From positions 1 through 64,000 of the forward strand of contig DASYCJ010000118.1 in NCBI GenBank assembly GCA_036500225.1: a stretch of DNA of 64,000 bases. The letters are read 5' to 3'. This document shows, in pieces, positions 27,976 to 37,468 of the stretch. The stretch is from DASUBN01 sp036500225 (GTDB lineage: Bacteria > Pseudomonadota > Gammaproteobacteria > Natronospirales > REEB76). The number at the start of each line of letters is the position of its first letter. Position 1 is the stretch's first letter. The translations under genes were made by a program, and so were the position numbers. The notes under the pieces were generated by a model, which made no database searches, was not told the DNA's origin, and worked only from the letters and a program-made list of their open reading frames with translations.

Positions 27976-28004
27976 TTGACACCCGAAGCACCAAAAAGTA
28001 TGAT
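27976..28004 (+). promoter_or_regulatory. Near-consensus sigma-70 promoter of yceD-rpmF-plsX-fabH
   Basis: TTGACA at 27976-27981, a spacer of exactly 17 bases and TATGAT at 27999-28004. Transcription should start near 28011, only about 3 bases before the yceD ATG at 28014, which has no ribosome site. Confidence 0.85.
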
Positions 28005-28013
28005 TACGCGCTT

Positions 28014-28532
28014 ATGTCAGGCGCTCTGCCGCCCTCCCTGGATCTCGCCCGCGCTGCCCGTCAGACCTACGGTCTGGAAGGACGCCTGCCGGTGAAATCC
28101 TTGCCGCGCCTGGTGGCGGCACTCGCATCCGATGCGGGTGAGGTGCAGGTGGAGTTGGAGGCCGGGTTGGATCCCGCGCGGCGCGTGCTGGTCACGGGTC
28201 GCATCGATGCGGAACTTGAGCTCCAGTGCCAGCGCTGCCTGGAGCCGGTGAAGCTCAAGGTCCATGCGGAGCCGAACCTGGCATGGGTGAAGACGGACGA
28301 ACAGCTCGCCGCCTTGCCCGATGAATATGAGCCGCTGCTCTCCACCGATGGACACGTCGAGTTGAGGGACTTGCTGGCGGATGAATTGCTGCTGGCGTTG
28401 CCGCTCGTGCCCCGGCATGAAGGCGACGCCGCATGTGGAGGCTTCATGGGATCCGCGGAGAAGAACGCGGAGCCCGCTGAAGTCAGGAAGAACCCGTTTG
28501 CAGAACTGGCCAAGTTGAAACGCGGCCGGTGA
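28014..28532 (+). CDS. yceD: YceD (DUF177) protein, probable 23S rRNA accumulation factor
   Basis: The 172-residue protein starts MSGALPPSLDLARAARQTYG, matching the usual YceD opening; an upstream in-frame ATG at 27921 would read through the promoter and is rejected. The diagnostic blocks are ARRVLVTGRIDAELELQCQR with CLEP, and LRDLLADELLLALPLVPRHE. The E. coli and plant homologues are needed for 23S rRNA accumulation. It heads the rpmF-plsX-fabH operon. With the promoter ending 9 bases upstream, its mRNA is probably leaderless. Confidence 0.93.
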   Translation: MSGALPPSLDLARAARQTYGLEGRLPVKSLPRLVAALASDAGEVQVELEAGLDPARRVLVTGRIDAELELQCQRCLEPVKLKVHAEPNLAWVKTDEQLAALPDEYEPLLSTDGHVELRDLLADELLLALPLVPRHEGDAACGGFMGSAEKNAEPAEVRKNPFAELAKLKRGR

Positions 28533-28547
28533 ATCAGGAGTAGAAAA

Positions 28548-28730
28548 ATGGCTGTCCAGAAAAGTCGCGTAACCCCCTCCCGCCGTGGCCAGCGCCGTTC
28601 GCACGACGCGCTCACGGGCCCGACCCTGTCGGTCGAGTCCAGCACCGGTGAGACCCACCGTCGCCACCACATCACTGCCGACGGCTTCTACCGCGGCAAG
28701 AAGATCCTGAACACCAAGCGGGACGACTGA
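28548..28730 (+). CDS. rpmF: 50S ribosomal protein bL32
   Basis: The 60-residue protein (MAVQKSRVTPSRRGQRRSHD...) is a typical gammaproteobacterial bL32 without zinc-binding Cys residues. AGGAG lies 7 bases upstream. It is co-transcribed with yceD and the phospholipid genes, a conserved link between ribosome and membrane synthesis. Confidence 0.98.
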   Translation: MAVQKSRVTPSRRGQRRSHDALTGPTLSVESSTGETHRRHHITADGFYRGKKILNTKRDD

Positions 28731-28795
28731 CGTTCATCCGCCCGCGCGTCGCGCGGGCGGATCCTCGACGGACTGGCATACCCGGATCCGCTCAG

Positions 28796-29824
28796 ATGAA
28801 CCCCACCGTAACCATCGCACTGGATGCCATGGGCGGCGATCACGGACCTTCCGTGACCGTCCCTGCGGCTGCCAGCGTGCTCGCCAAGCATTCCGAGCTC
28901 CGGCTGATCCTGGTCGGCCGCAAGGAAGTGCTGGAACCGCTCGCGCGTCGACACAGCCACCTCGGCGATCGCCTCCAGGTGCACCATGCTTCCCAGGAAG
29001 TGGGCATGGACGAGTTGCCGTCCCAGGCGCTGCGCGGCAAGAAAGATTCTTCCATGCGCGTGGCCATCAACTTGGTGAAGTCGGGTGAGGCGGATGCCTG
29101 CGTGAGCGCAGGCAACACCGGCGCGCTCATGGCCACGGCGCGCTTCGTGCTCAAGACCGTGAACGGCATCGACCGCCCCGCGATCTGCGCGCTGATCCCA
29201 TCCCACGGGGGCCATACCCACATGCTCGACCTCGGCGCCAATGCAGACTGCACGCCGGAACAACTGTTCCAGTTCGGCGTGATGGGCGCGGCCCTGGCCA
29301 GCGCCGTCTACAACCTCAACGAACCCCGCGTCGGTCTGCTCAACATCGGCGAGGAAGAGATCAAGGGTAACGAGAAGGTGAAGGAAGCTGCCCGGCTGCT
29401 CACCGAGAGCCATATCAATTACATCGGCTTCGTCGAGGGCAACGACATCTTCTCCCGCGACGTGGACGTGGTGGTGACCGACGGTTTCGTCGGCAACGTC
29501 TCCCTCAAGACCATGGAAGGCCTGGCTAAGATGATCAGCCAGATCATCCGCGAGGAGTTCCGCCGCACCTACCTCACCAAGCTCCTGGCCCTGGTGGCCA
29601 TGCCGGTGCTGCATGTAGTGCGCAAACGTCTCGATACCCGGCACTATAATGGTGCGAGCCTCTTGGGGCTTCGAGGGGTGGTGGTGAAGAGCCACGGCGG
29701 TGCCGACAGTGTCGGTTTCGCCAGCGCCATCCGCATCGCCATCCTCGAGGTGCAGAATAGGGTACCGCAGCGCATCGGCGCACTGATGGAAGAACAACTG
29801 GCTCAACTGCCGGGGGACCGATGA
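28796..29824 (+). CDS. plsX: Phosphate acyltransferase PlsX
   Basis: PlsX converts acyl-ACP to acyl-phosphate for phospholipid synthesis. The 342-residue protein has IALDAMGGDHGPSVTVPAA, CVSAGNTGALMATARF, LLNIGEEEIKGNEKVKEAA, FVEGNDIFSRDVDVVVTDGF (split) and GNVSLKTMEG. Its last codons overlap the fabH start by ATGA. Confidence 0.98.
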   Translation: MNPTVTIALDAMGGDHGPSVTVPAAASVLAKHSELRLILVGRKEVLEPLARRHSHLGDRLQVHHASQEVGMDELPSQALRGKKDSSMRVAINLVKSGEADACVSAGNTGALMATARFVLKTVNGIDRPAICALIPSHGGHTHMLDLGANADCTPEQLFQFGVMGAALASAVYNLNEPRVGLLNIGEEEIKGNEKVKEAARLLTESHINYIGFVEGNDIFSRDVDVVVTDGFVGNVSLKTMEGLAKMISQIIREEFRRTYLTKLLALVAMPVLHVVRKRLDTRHYNGASLLGLRGVVVKSHGGADSVGFASAIRIAILEVQNRVPQRIGALMEEQLAQLPGDR

Positions 29825-30795
29825 AAGAGCTCTACGCGCGCATCGCCGGCACCGGCCGCTGCCTCCCGGATCGGATACTGACCAATGCCGACCTGGAGAG
29901 GATGGTCGAGACCAGCGACGAGTGGATCAAGAGCCGTACTGGCATCGAGCGCCGCCACATCATCGCGGACGATGAGACCAACCTGGATCTCTGCGAGCGT
30001 GCGTCGCGTAACGCCATGGAGATGGCCGGCGTCACCGCCGGGGATATCGACCTGGTGATTGTCGGTACCACTACGCCTGACCAGGTGTTCCCCAACATGG
30101 GCTGCCTCTTGCAGCGCCGGCTCGGCATCCACGGTCCCATGGCTTTCAGCCTGGAAGCGGCCTGCACCGGCTTCATCTACGCCCTGAACATCGCTGAGAA
30201 GTTCGTGAAGACCGGTGCTTCCAAGCGCGCACTGGTAGTGGGGGCCGAGACCCTCTCGCGCATGGTGGACTGGACCGACCGTAACACCTGCGTGTTGTTC
30301 GGTGACGGCGCTGGCGCCGTGGTGCTGGAAGCTTCGGAACAGCCGGGCATCCTCTCCACGCACGTGCATGCGGACGGCCAGTACGCGGATCTTCTGTATT
30401 TCCCTTCCGGTGTGTCGAAGAAACCCGAAGATTTCCACGCCCGGCGTGACTACATCCAGATGAAGGGCAACGAGGTCTTCAAGGTGGCGGTCACCAAGCT
30501 GGGCGAAGTGGCCCAGGAAGCGCTCACTGCCAACAACATGAAGGGCGAGGAACTGGATTGGCTGGTACCGCACCAGGCCAACATGCGCATCATCGAAGGC
30601 ACTGCCAAGAAGCTCAAGCTGCCCATGGATCGGGTGGTGGTCACGGTGCAGGACCACGGCAATACCTCCACAGCCTCAGTGCCGATGGCATTGGACGTGG
30701 CGGTGCGGGATGGCCGCATCAAGCGTGGCCAGCTACTGCTGCTGGAAGCTTTCGGCGGCGGATTCACTTGGGGTTCGGCGCTGCTGCGCTTCTGA
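29821..30795 (+). CDS. fabH: Beta-ketoacyl-ACP synthase III FabH
   Basis: FabH condenses acetyl-CoA with malonyl-ACP to start fatty acid synthesis. The 324-residue protein carries the triad Cys115 (EAACTGFIYAL), His251 (VPHQANMRI) and Asn281 (DHGNTSTASVP). It is the last gene of the yceD operon in this window: fabD, fabG and acpP, which usually follow, are not here, and a strong terminator closes the unit. Confidence 0.97.
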   Translation: MKELYARIAGTGRCLPDRILTNADLERMVETSDEWIKSRTGIERRHIIADDETNLDLCERASRNAMEMAGVTAGDIDLVIVGTTTPDQVFPNMGCLLQRRLGIHGPMAFSLEAACTGFIYALNIAEKFVKTGASKRALVVGAETLSRMVDWTDRNTCVLFGDGAGAVVLEASEQPGILSTHVHADGQYADLLYFPSGVSKKPEDFHARRDYIQMKGNEVFKVAVTKLGEVAQEALTANNMKGEELDWLVPHQANMRIIEGTAKKLKLPMDRVVVTVQDHGNTSTASVPMALDVAVRDGRIKRGQLLLLEAFGGGFTWGSALLRF

Positions 30796-30818
30796 GCCGA
30801 TCCAGGACAGGATGAAAT

Positions 30819-30844
30819 AAAGGGGAGCAGATGCTCCCCTTTTT
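30819..30844. terminator. Bidirectional intrinsic terminator between fabH and the BNR protein gene
   Basis: A perfect stem of AAAGGGGAGCA with its complement, with A residues on one side and TTTTT on the other, so it can end transcripts from both convergent operons. Confidence 0.9.
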
Positions 30845-30862
30845 CGTCTCTGACTCAGCCAA

Positions 30863-33800
30863 TCATAACTTCGGGGCCGGCTTCACAGCGATCGGTTCGC
30901 CAACCAATACCGTAGGAGCACCGGCGGCGAAGGCTGCCTTGTTGTAATCCGGCACATCTTTCTGCAACAGGGCATTGAACTTACCCAGTACGTCGCCCAA
31001 CTTCGGGGTCAGTTCATTATCCAGGTCGGTCACTGACTGCAGTATCGGCTGGGGGTCGCCGGCCACGCCGAAGGACAGGAACTGTAGTTCCTCATTGAGC
31101 TTCGCTAGGTAGTGGATGTCATCCTCCGGCGCGTCTCGCTGCACGTCGGTGTTGTACACCGAAGACTTGAGGTCGCCCAGCTTCTTGGACAAGCTCTTGG
31201 CAGCCTCCGCGACCGACTTGTACTTGGCCTTGTCCGCGTCTTCCATGTCGTCTACGTGGCCGGTGAAATCATCCAGACTGCCCTTCATGGCGGTGAGGCG
31301 GTTCAACATGTCTGCGAAGGCGTCCATCTCACTGCGCAGGCGCAGTGCCATGGCGAGCTGGGTCTTGTCCTGGTCCAGGGAGAACTGCTGGTTAGGGTCG
31401 AAGATCACTTTCGCCTGGGCGGTCTGGGTCTTGCCGTCCACCGTCACGGTGAAGTTGTAGGTCCCCGGCAGCACTAAGGGACCGCCGCTGCTGCCGCCTT
31501 CCTCGCCACTGCCGCCGCTGAACTGCTTCTCGAAGTCCAGCTTGGTGGCAGGGTCGTACTGCATGTTCCAGACGTAGCGATTGATGCCCTGTTTCGAGGG
31601 ACCATAGACGGTGGCGACGGTGGTGCCCGCCGCATCCGTGACCACGATCTTCACCGGGCTCTTGCCGTCGTCGTCGTCGTCGCCTTTGATCTCTTTCTTG
31701 AGGTAGTAATCCAACACCACGCCACCAGGCGCGTCGGGTGCACTGTAGCTCACTTGGGTTTCGCCGCCGCGGGACCAGGTCACGTAGTGGGTGCCATCGC
31801 CGGCGCCGAACAGATGGAAGTCCTGGGAGGCGACCTTGTCATCCATCTCCTCGAAGGGGCGGATGTCATCGAATACGAACAGGCCGCGGCCATGGGTGGC
31901 CACCGCCAAGTCATGATCCATGAACTTCACGTCGAACACCGGCACCGTGGGGAAGCCAGCCTTCACTTGCTGCCAGTGGTCACCCGCATCACGCGAATAC
32001 CACATGCCGGTCATGTTGCCGAGCATGAGGAAGCCTTTCACTTCCGGGCTCTCGCGCACCACCATCACCGCCTGGTCCGGCAGGCCCTTGTCGATGCGGC
32101 TCCAGCTCTTGCCATAGTTACTGGTCTTGTAGACGTAGGCGTGTTTGTCGTCCAGTTCGTGGGCATCGAAGCCCAGGTAGGCAGTGCCCGCGTCATAAGG
32201 CGAGACGCCGATCTGGTAGACGCGAGCCCATTTTGGTGCGCCTGAAGGCGTCACTGCATTCCAGGTCTTGCCGCCATCGCGGGAGAGCTGCACCAGGCCA
32301 TCGTCGGTACCCACCCAGATCACTTTCTCATCGGAGGGGGCGAGGGTGATGGAGAGAATGGTGTCGTAGGTCTCGGCGCCGGAGATGTCCTTGTTTACGG
32401 GGCCGCCGGACAGTTCCTGCTTGCTCTTGTCGTTGCGGGTCAGGTCGCCGGAGAGATCGGTCCAATGGATGCCGCCATCGGTGCTGCGAAGCAGCGCATT
32501 GCCGCCGATGTACACGGTCTGGGCATTGCTGGGAGAGACCGCGATGGGCGAGGTCCAGTTGAAGCGGTACTTGGAGTCCGCCATCTTCATGTCCGAGATG
32601 AAACCGGGACCGTGCAGGTAGGGCACGGTGAAGACCGTGCGATGGGTCTTGGTATTGAACTGGGTGATGGCGCCGTCCTGAGCGTCCACATATACGATGT
32701 TGGGATCGCTGGGGGCGGGCACTGTGTATTCGCCATCCCCTCCTGTCACCGAGAACCAGTCATTGCCGTCCACCTGGTTGTTGGCCAGCGAACTCGAGGG
32801 GCCGCACCAGGCGCTGTTGTCTTGCAGGCCTGCGCAAAGGTTACGAGGCCAGCTGCTGTCGACCCCGACCATGTAATCCTGTGCCAGGGTCATGCCATCC
32901 AGGAAGCGCCAACTCTTGGCACCATCCAGACTCAGGTAGGCGCCGCCGTCATTTCCCTGGATGATGCGATTGGAGTCGCTGGGGTCGATCCAGATGGCGT
33001 GATGATCCACATGCACCCCCGGGTCCACATAGTGGGCGGTCTTACCGCCATCCAGGGAGCGCATCATGAAGAAGGATAGGAAGTAGACCTTGTCCGCGTC
33101 GTCTGGCGAGACCAGCATGTGCGAGAAGTAGAAGGGACGCACGTCCAGATTGTGGTTGTTGTTAGTCTTGGTCCAGCTGTCACCCATGTCGTTGGAAGTC
33201 CACAGCAGGCCTTCACTGGGCTTGGTCTCGATCAGTGCGTAGACCCGGTCCGGGTTGCTGGGAGCCACTGCTACGGCGATACGGCCCAGGATGCCATCCG
33301 GCAGGTCTTTGCTGAGTTTCTTCCAGGTGTCGCCACCATCCAGTGAACGCCAGATGCCGCTCTCGATGCCGCCGTCGTCCATGTTCCAGGGATAGCGCAC
33401 CACCTGCCACATGCCGGCGAACAACACCTTGGGGTTGGCGGGGGACATGCTGAGATCCGAGGCGCCGGTGTGCTCGCTCACGAACAGCACCTTCTTCCAG
33501 GTCTTACCGCCGTCCACGGTCTTGAATACGCCGCGGTCGGGATTCGGTCCCCAGGTGTGGCCGATGGCAGCCACCCACACGGTGTTGGCATCCTCGGGGC
33601 TGACCAAGACCCGGGAGATCTGTCCCACGTCTTTCAGGCCCATCTGCTGCCAGGTCTTGCCAGCATCCGGCGAGAAATAGATACCGGCGCCGTCGGTGAC
33701 GTCGTTACGGATGTTGGCTTCTCCGGTGCCGACCCACACGTAGTTGGGATTGGTGGGGGCGAGGGCGATGGCGCCAATGGAGCCGGTGGCCTCGTGCTCG

Positions 33801-34057
33801 AAGATCGGACTGAAGCTCAAGCCACCGTCGGTGGTCTTCCACACGCCGCCGGCGGCGCCACCGACGTAATAGATGCTGGAGTTGCCCGGCACGCCCACCA
33901 CTGCAGAGACCCGGCCGCCGGCGTTGGCCGGACCCAGGTTGCGGAACTTGAGGTTCTGGAAGGCATCGGGAGGCGCGCTATCATCAGAGGCATAGCCCGC
34001 CGTGGCGGCGAGCGCCAGGCAGAGACCAAGGAGCAGGGATCCGGCGCGACTGTGCAT
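30863..34057 (-). CDS. Secreted BNR/VPS10-like beta-propeller protein, 1064 aa
   Basis: The start at 34057 is set by GGAGG 5 bases upstream; the frame is open to 34105. A signal peptide (MHSRAGSLLLGLCLALAATA) is followed by two propellers built of sortilin/BNR repeats with Asp-box-like motifs such as VWKTTDGGLSF, YFSPDAGKTW, VFKTVDGGKTW, IWRSLDGGDTW, LLRSTDGGIHW and QLSRDGGKTW. After about residue 740 comes a beta-sandwich-like region (YVWNMQYDPATKLDFEKQF, LPGTYNFTVTVDGKTQ) and a helical C-terminus. The family is often labelled glycosyl hydrolase but catalytic residues are not evident and the role is unknown. It follows the gsp genes on the same strand and could be a type II secretion cargo. 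Confidence 0.88.
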   Translation of the reverse strand: MHSRAGSLLLGLCLALAATAGYASDDSAPPDAFQNLKFRNLGPANAGGRVSAVVGVPGNSSIYYVGGAAGGVWKTTDGGLSFSPIFEHEATGSIGAIALAPTNPNYVWVGTGEANIRNDVTDGAGIYFSPDAGKTWQQMGLKDVGQISRVLVSPEDANTVWVAAIGHTWGPNPDRGVFKTVDGGKTWKKVLFVSEHTGASDLSMSPANPKVLFAGMWQVVRYPWNMDDGGIESGIWRSLDGGDTWKKLSKDLPDGILGRIAVAVAPSNPDRVYALIETKPSEGLLWTSNDMGDSWTKTNNNHNLDVRPFYFSHMLVSPDDADKVYFLSFFMMRSLDGGKTAHYVDPGVHVDHHAIWIDPSDSNRIIQGNDGGAYLSLDGAKSWRFLDGMTLAQDYMVGVDSSWPRNLCAGLQDNSAWCGPSSSLANNQVDGNDWFSVTGGDGEYTVPAPSDPNIVYVDAQDGAITQFNTKTHRTVFTVPYLHGPGFISDMKMADSKYRFNWTSPIAVSPSNAQTVYIGGNALLRSTDGGIHWTDLSGDLTRNDKSKQELSGGPVNKDISGAETYDTILSITLAPSDEKVIWVGTDDGLVQLSRDGGKTWNAVTPSGAPKWARVYQIGVSPYDAGTAYLGFDAHELDDKHAYVYKTSNYGKSWSRIDKGLPDQAVMVVRESPEVKGFLMLGNMTGMWYSRDAGDHWQQVKAGFPTVPVFDVKFMDHDLAVATHGRGLFVFDDIRPFEEMDDKVASQDFHLFGAGDGTHYVTWSRGGETQVSYSAPDAPGGVVLDYYLKKEIKGDDDDDGKSPVKIVVTDAAGTTVATVYGPSKQGINRYVWNMQYDPATKLDFEKQFSGGSGEEGGSSGGPLVLPGTYNFTVTVDGKTQTAQAKVIFDPNQQFSLDQDKTQLAMALRLRSEMDAFADMLNRLTAMKGSLDDFTGHVDDMEDADKAKYKSVAEAAKSLSKKLGDLKSSVYNTDVQRDAPEDDIHYLAKLNEELQFLSFGVAGDPQPILQSVTDLDNELTPKLGDVLGKFNALLQKDVPDYNKAAFAAGAPTVLVGEPIAVKPAPKL

Positions 34058-34140
34058 GACATCCTCCACTGATTGATGGCTCATCCGGCCTGAAGAGCCG
34101 GTCATGGATAGGTCCTATACCCCTTAGTCAGTCCTGATGG

Positions 34141-34154
34141 CCCGAAGTTTCGGG
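34141..34154 (-). other. Stem-loop after the outer-membrane barrel gene
   Basis: CCCGAA and TTCGGG flank two bases just past the stop of the barrel gene. No T run follows, so a terminator role is uncertain. Confidence 0.3.
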
Positions 34155-34158
34155 TTGC

Positions 34159-34734
34159 TTAGAAATAGAAACGCGCCCTGAGGCTGGTGATGTTGGTGAA
34201 CTGGCTGTCGTGGGAGTAGCTCAGGCCCAACGAGAGCCAGGAGGTGACATCCACCAGCAGCCCTACACCCGCTTCATTACTGGGCGAGTCGAGATAGTTG
34301 TGGGCCAGCCAGCCATCCAATTCGACGCGCTGCCAGGCGCGGCGGCGAAGACCCACTTCAAGCCGGTAGCCATCCTGAGTGGTGATGGTATTGAGAGCCT
34401 GGTCGCGTCGGTTGAGGTACAGGATGTCCGTATAGACGTCGGTGCGATCGTCTATGCCATCCTCGGCGGCGATACCGATGTCGTAGTCCTTGCTGCTGAG
34501 GCCCGCCGGGTAGCTGGGTTTCTGGTAACCCGCCACCAATTGTACGGCGTTCATGAAGCTATAGGACACGTCGCCGAATATGCTGCTACCGTTGCCGCCG
34601 TCCTGGGGCATCACGGTCACGTGGCCCACATCCAGGTAGTCGTAGCTGAAGTTGGGCGTGGTGGCGAGCGCTGGCAGCGGGGCCAGCAGCAGGCAGGCAG
34701 CCAAAAGTAGTGGTCTCACGGAGGTTCCCTTCAT
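34159..34734 (-). CDS. Small outer-membrane beta-barrel protein
   Basis: The protein has about 191 residues, a signal peptide (VRPLLLAACLLLAPLPALA) and alternating beta-strand segments (SSIFGDVSYSFMNAVQLVAG, GYRLEVGLRRRAWQRVELDG, LLVDVTSWLSLGLSYS), and ends in ...SLRARFYF. The terminal Phe is the usual recognition signal for the Bam machinery. It is probably an 8-stranded barrel of unknown function. The ATG at 34734 is 3 bases after the gspF stop; a GTG at 34719 with AAGGGA before it is a strong alternative. It is co-oriented and probably co-transcribed with gspC-F. Confidence 0.8.
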   Translation of the reverse strand: MKGTSVRPLLLAACLLLAPLPALATTPNFSYDYLDVGHVTVMPQDGGNGSSIFGDVSYSFMNAVQLVAGYQKPSYPAGLSSKDYDIGIAAEDGIDDRTDVYTDILYLNRRDQALNTITTQDGYRLEVGLRRRAWQRVELDGWLAHNYLDSPSNEAGVGLLVDVTSWLSLGLSYSHDSQFTNITSLRARFYF

Positions 34735-34736
34735 GT

Positions 34737-35951
34737 TCAATGCACCATTGTATTCATATCGAAGATGGGCAGCAGCACGCCGAGCACGATCACCATCACC
34801 AGGCCGCCCATGAGCAGGATCAGCACCGGTTCGAATATGCCCACCATGCGTGCGGTCAGGGCTTCCAGCTCCCGCTCCTGATGTTGTGCTGCACGTTCCA
34901 GCATCTGCGAGAGCTGGCCGCTGGTCTCGCCGCTGGCGATGAGATGTACGGTGATGGGGGGAAACAGCCGGCTGCGGCTCAGGGCCTGGCTGATGGATGA
35001 GCCTTCGCGTACCCGCAAAGTGGCGTCCGACACCGCCTCACGCATGGGGATGTTTTCCACCACCTCACCGGAGATGCGCAGCGCTTCTAGCACCGGTACG
35101 CCAGAGCCCGCCAGGATGCTCAGGGTACGGGTGAAGCGCGCGGTGTTGAGGCCGCGTACCAGGCGGCCGACCAAAGGCAGCTTGAGCTGGCGTGCATCCC
35201 AGCGCTTGCGAACCTCGGGATTGCGGAACATATAGGAGATGCCGAAGCTTGCGGCGATCAGCAGGATCAGGAGATAGATGCCTTCATGGCGCAGGGTGTC
35301 GCTGATCCAGATCAACACCTGGGTCAGCACCGGCAGCGCCTTCTTGGACTGGATGTAGACCGCTGTGATCTTCGGCACCACGTAGATCATGAGCATGGTC
35401 ACGATGAACAGGGCCACCACCGTGAGGATGACGGGGTAGAGCATGGCGAGACCGATCTTCTGCCGCAGTTGCTGCCGGCTCTCGGCGTAATCCGCCAGGC
35501 GTTCCAGCACGCCGTCCAGGTGTCCGGTGTGTTCACCGGCGGCTACTGTGGAACGGAAAATTTCGGGGAACACGTGCGGGAACTGCCCCAGTCCCTGGGC
35601 CAGGGTGTGGCCTTCCATGACGCGGGCCCGCACCGCCAGTAGCATGCTCTTCAGGCGCGGTTTCTCGGATTGTTCCGAGGCGGCCAACAAGGCTTCTTCC
35701 ACCGGCAAAGCTGAGCGCACCAGGGTGGCGAGTTGCCGTGTCACGAGTGCCAGGTCTGAGGCGCTGATGCCGCGGCCGATGCCAAAGGCCCGTGGCGCAC
35801 TGCTCTCGCGCTCGGCGGCCTCGCTGACTTCCAGGGGCGTAAGGCCCTGTTCCCGCAGTTGTTGGCGTACCTGGCGCGGCGTATCACCTTCCAGGACGCC
35901 TTTTTGTTCGCGGCCCTTGGGGTCGAGTGCGATGTAGACGAAGGCGCCCAT
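34737..35951 (-). CDS. gspF: Type II secretion system inner-membrane protein GspF
   Basis: The 404-residue platform protein has the duplicated T2SSF domain: first half LVTRQLATLVRSALPVEEAL with helix YPVILTVVALFIVTMLMIYVV, second half FTRTLSILAGSGVPVLEALR with SGQLSQMLERAA and a C-terminal helix (PVLILLMGGLVMVIVLGVLL). It starts 2 bases after gspE. No pseudopilin gene (gspG-K) follows; a barrel protein takes the place. Confidence 0.96.
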   Translation of the reverse strand: MGAFVYIALDPKGREQKGVLEGDTPRQVRQQLREQGLTPLEVSEAAERESSAPRAFGIGRGISASDLALVTRQLATLVRSALPVEEALLAASEQSEKPRLKSMLLAVRARVMEGHTLAQGLGQFPHVFPEIFRSTVAAGEHTGHLDGVLERLADYAESRQQLRQKIGLAMLYPVILTVVALFIVTMLMIYVVPKITAVYIQSKKALPVLTQVLIWISDTLRHEGIYLLILLIAASFGISYMFRNPEVRKRWDARQLKLPLVGRLVRGLNTARFTRTLSILAGSGVPVLEALRISGEVVENIPMREAVSDATLRVREGSSISQALSRSRLFPPITVHLIASGETSGQLSQMLERAAQHQERELEALTARMVGIFEPVLILLMGGLVMVIVLGVLLPIFDMNTMVH

Positions 35952-35953
35952 GT

Positions 35954-37468
35954 TCAGCCTTCGCGCGTGACGCGCAGCACTTCTTCGACGCTGGTGATCC
36001 CGGCCAACACCAGGCGCTTGCCGTCGTCACGGATGCTGGGCGTGAGAGTACGAGCCTGTTTCTCCAGCGCCTGTTCGCCGCTGCCATCGTGGATCATGGA
36101 GCGCATATCCTCGTCCACCACCACCATCTCGTAGATGCCGGTGCGACCTCGGTAGCCGGTGCGCTTACAGAGTTCGCAGCCTACTGGTTTGTACAGAGTC
36201 GGCGGCTGGGTCTTGGAGAGATCGAATACCTTGCACTCGCGCTCGCCGGCGGGATAGGGCTGCTTGCAATCGTGGCACAGGATGCGCACCAGTCGCTGCG
36301 CCAGCATACCGAGGAGGGAGGAAGAGAGCAGGAAAGGCTCCACACCCATATCGCGCAGACGCGTGACAGCACCGACGGCAGTGTTGGTATGCAGGGTCGA
36401 GAGTACCAAGTGGCCCGTCAAGCTCGCTTGTACCGCGATCTCGGCGGTCTCCAGGTCGCGGATCTCACCCACCATCACCACGTCCGGATCCTGACGCAGG
36501 ATGGCGCGCAGCCCGCGAGCGAAAGTCATCTCCACGCGCGCGTTCACCTGGGTCTGGCCGATACCGTCGATGTAGTACTCGATAGGGTCTTCGACCGTCA
36601 TGATGTTGCGGCTGCGGTCGTTGAGCCGGGTCAGGCTCGCATACAGCGTGGTGGTCTTGCCGGAGCCGGTGGGGCCCGTCACCAGGATGATGCCGTGGGG
36701 TTTGTGGATGATCTCGTTGATGAGGTCACGGGTCTTGGGGTTCATGCCCAAGTGCTCAAGGTCCAGGCGACCCGCCTGCTTATCGAGCAAGCGCAGCACC
36801 ACCCGTTCGCCGTGGCCGGAGGGGATGGTGGAGACGCGCACGTCGACCGCCCGGCCTGCGATGCGGATGGAGATGCGGCCATCCTGGGGCAGACGTTTCT
36901 CGGCGATGTCCAGCTTGGCCATAACCTTGATGCGCGACACCACCAGGGGCGCCACGCCGAGCTTACGTTCCAGCACCACTCGCAGCACGCCATCCACGCG
37001 AAAGCGCACCACCAGACGGTTCTCGAAGGGTTCGATGTGGATGTCGGAGCCGTTCTCCTTCACCGCTTCAGTGAGGAGGGCATTGATGAGCCGGATGATG
37101 GGCGCATCGTCCTCGCTTTCGACCAGGTCCTCGGGTTCCGGGAGCGCCTGGGCGATGCTGTCGAGGTCCAGGCTGCCGTCCAGGTCGTCCATCACCATGG
37201 CGGCACCGGACTGACCCTCGTAGGCCTGCTGCAGCATTGAATCGAATTCCTCGCGGCTGACTTCCCGCAAGGTGAGCGGTACGCCGAGCACGCGGCGCGC
37301 CTCCAACAATGATTCAGGGTTCACGTCATTGCGATGCACCAGGGTCGCCGCACCGCTCTCCAGGCTCTCCACCAGGAGACCGTGACGTTTGGCGAAGGAG
37401 AAGGGGATGCGCTGGCGCGCCGCCGGTTCGCCCGCCGATACCTTAGGCAGCGCGGGCGTGGGATCCAT
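35954..37468 (-). CDS. gspE: Type II secretion system ATPase GspE
   Basis: The 504-residue secretion ATPase has the N1 domain, Walker A GPTGSGKTTTLYAS, Asp box NIMTVEDPIEYYIDGIGQTQ, Walker B MVGEIRDLETAEIAVQASLT, the His box LSTLHTNTA, and a zinc loop with two CxxC pairs (CHDCKQPY; CELCKRTGYRGRTG). The ATG at 37468 lies 26 bases inside the gspD end, a tight translational coupling. Confidence 0.97.
   Translation of the reverse strand: MDPTPALPKVSAGEPAARQRIPFSFAKRHGLLVESLESGAATLVHRNDVNPESLLEARRVLGVPLTLREVSREEFDSMLQQAYEGQSGAAMVMDDLDGSLDLDSIAQALPEPEDLVESEDDAPIIRLINALLTEAVKENGSDIHIEPFENRLVVRFRVDGVLRVVLERKLGVAPLVVSRIKVMAKLDIAEKRLPQDGRISIRIAGRAVDVRVSTIPSGHGERVVLRLLDKQAGRLDLEHLGMNPKTRDLINEIIHKPHGIILVTGPTGSGKTTTLYASLTRLNDRSRNIMTVEDPIEYYIDGIGQTQVNARVEMTFARGLRAILRQDPDVVMVGEIRDLETAEIAVQASLTGHLVLSTLHTNTAVGAVTRLRDMGVEPFLLSSSLLGMLAQRLVRILCHDCKQPYPAGERECKVFDLSKTQPPTLYKPVGCELCKRTGYRGRTGIYEMVVVDEDMRSMIHDGSGEQALEKQARTLTPSIRDDGKRLVLAGITSVEEVLRVTREG

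Noticed and set aside
28688..29806. 372-codon minus-strand open frame
   Set aside because: It mirrors plsX; His-rich translation is typical of the antisense frame.
35927..37240. 437-codon plus-strand open frame
   Set aside because: It is antisense to gspE and has no recognisable domain or ribosome site.
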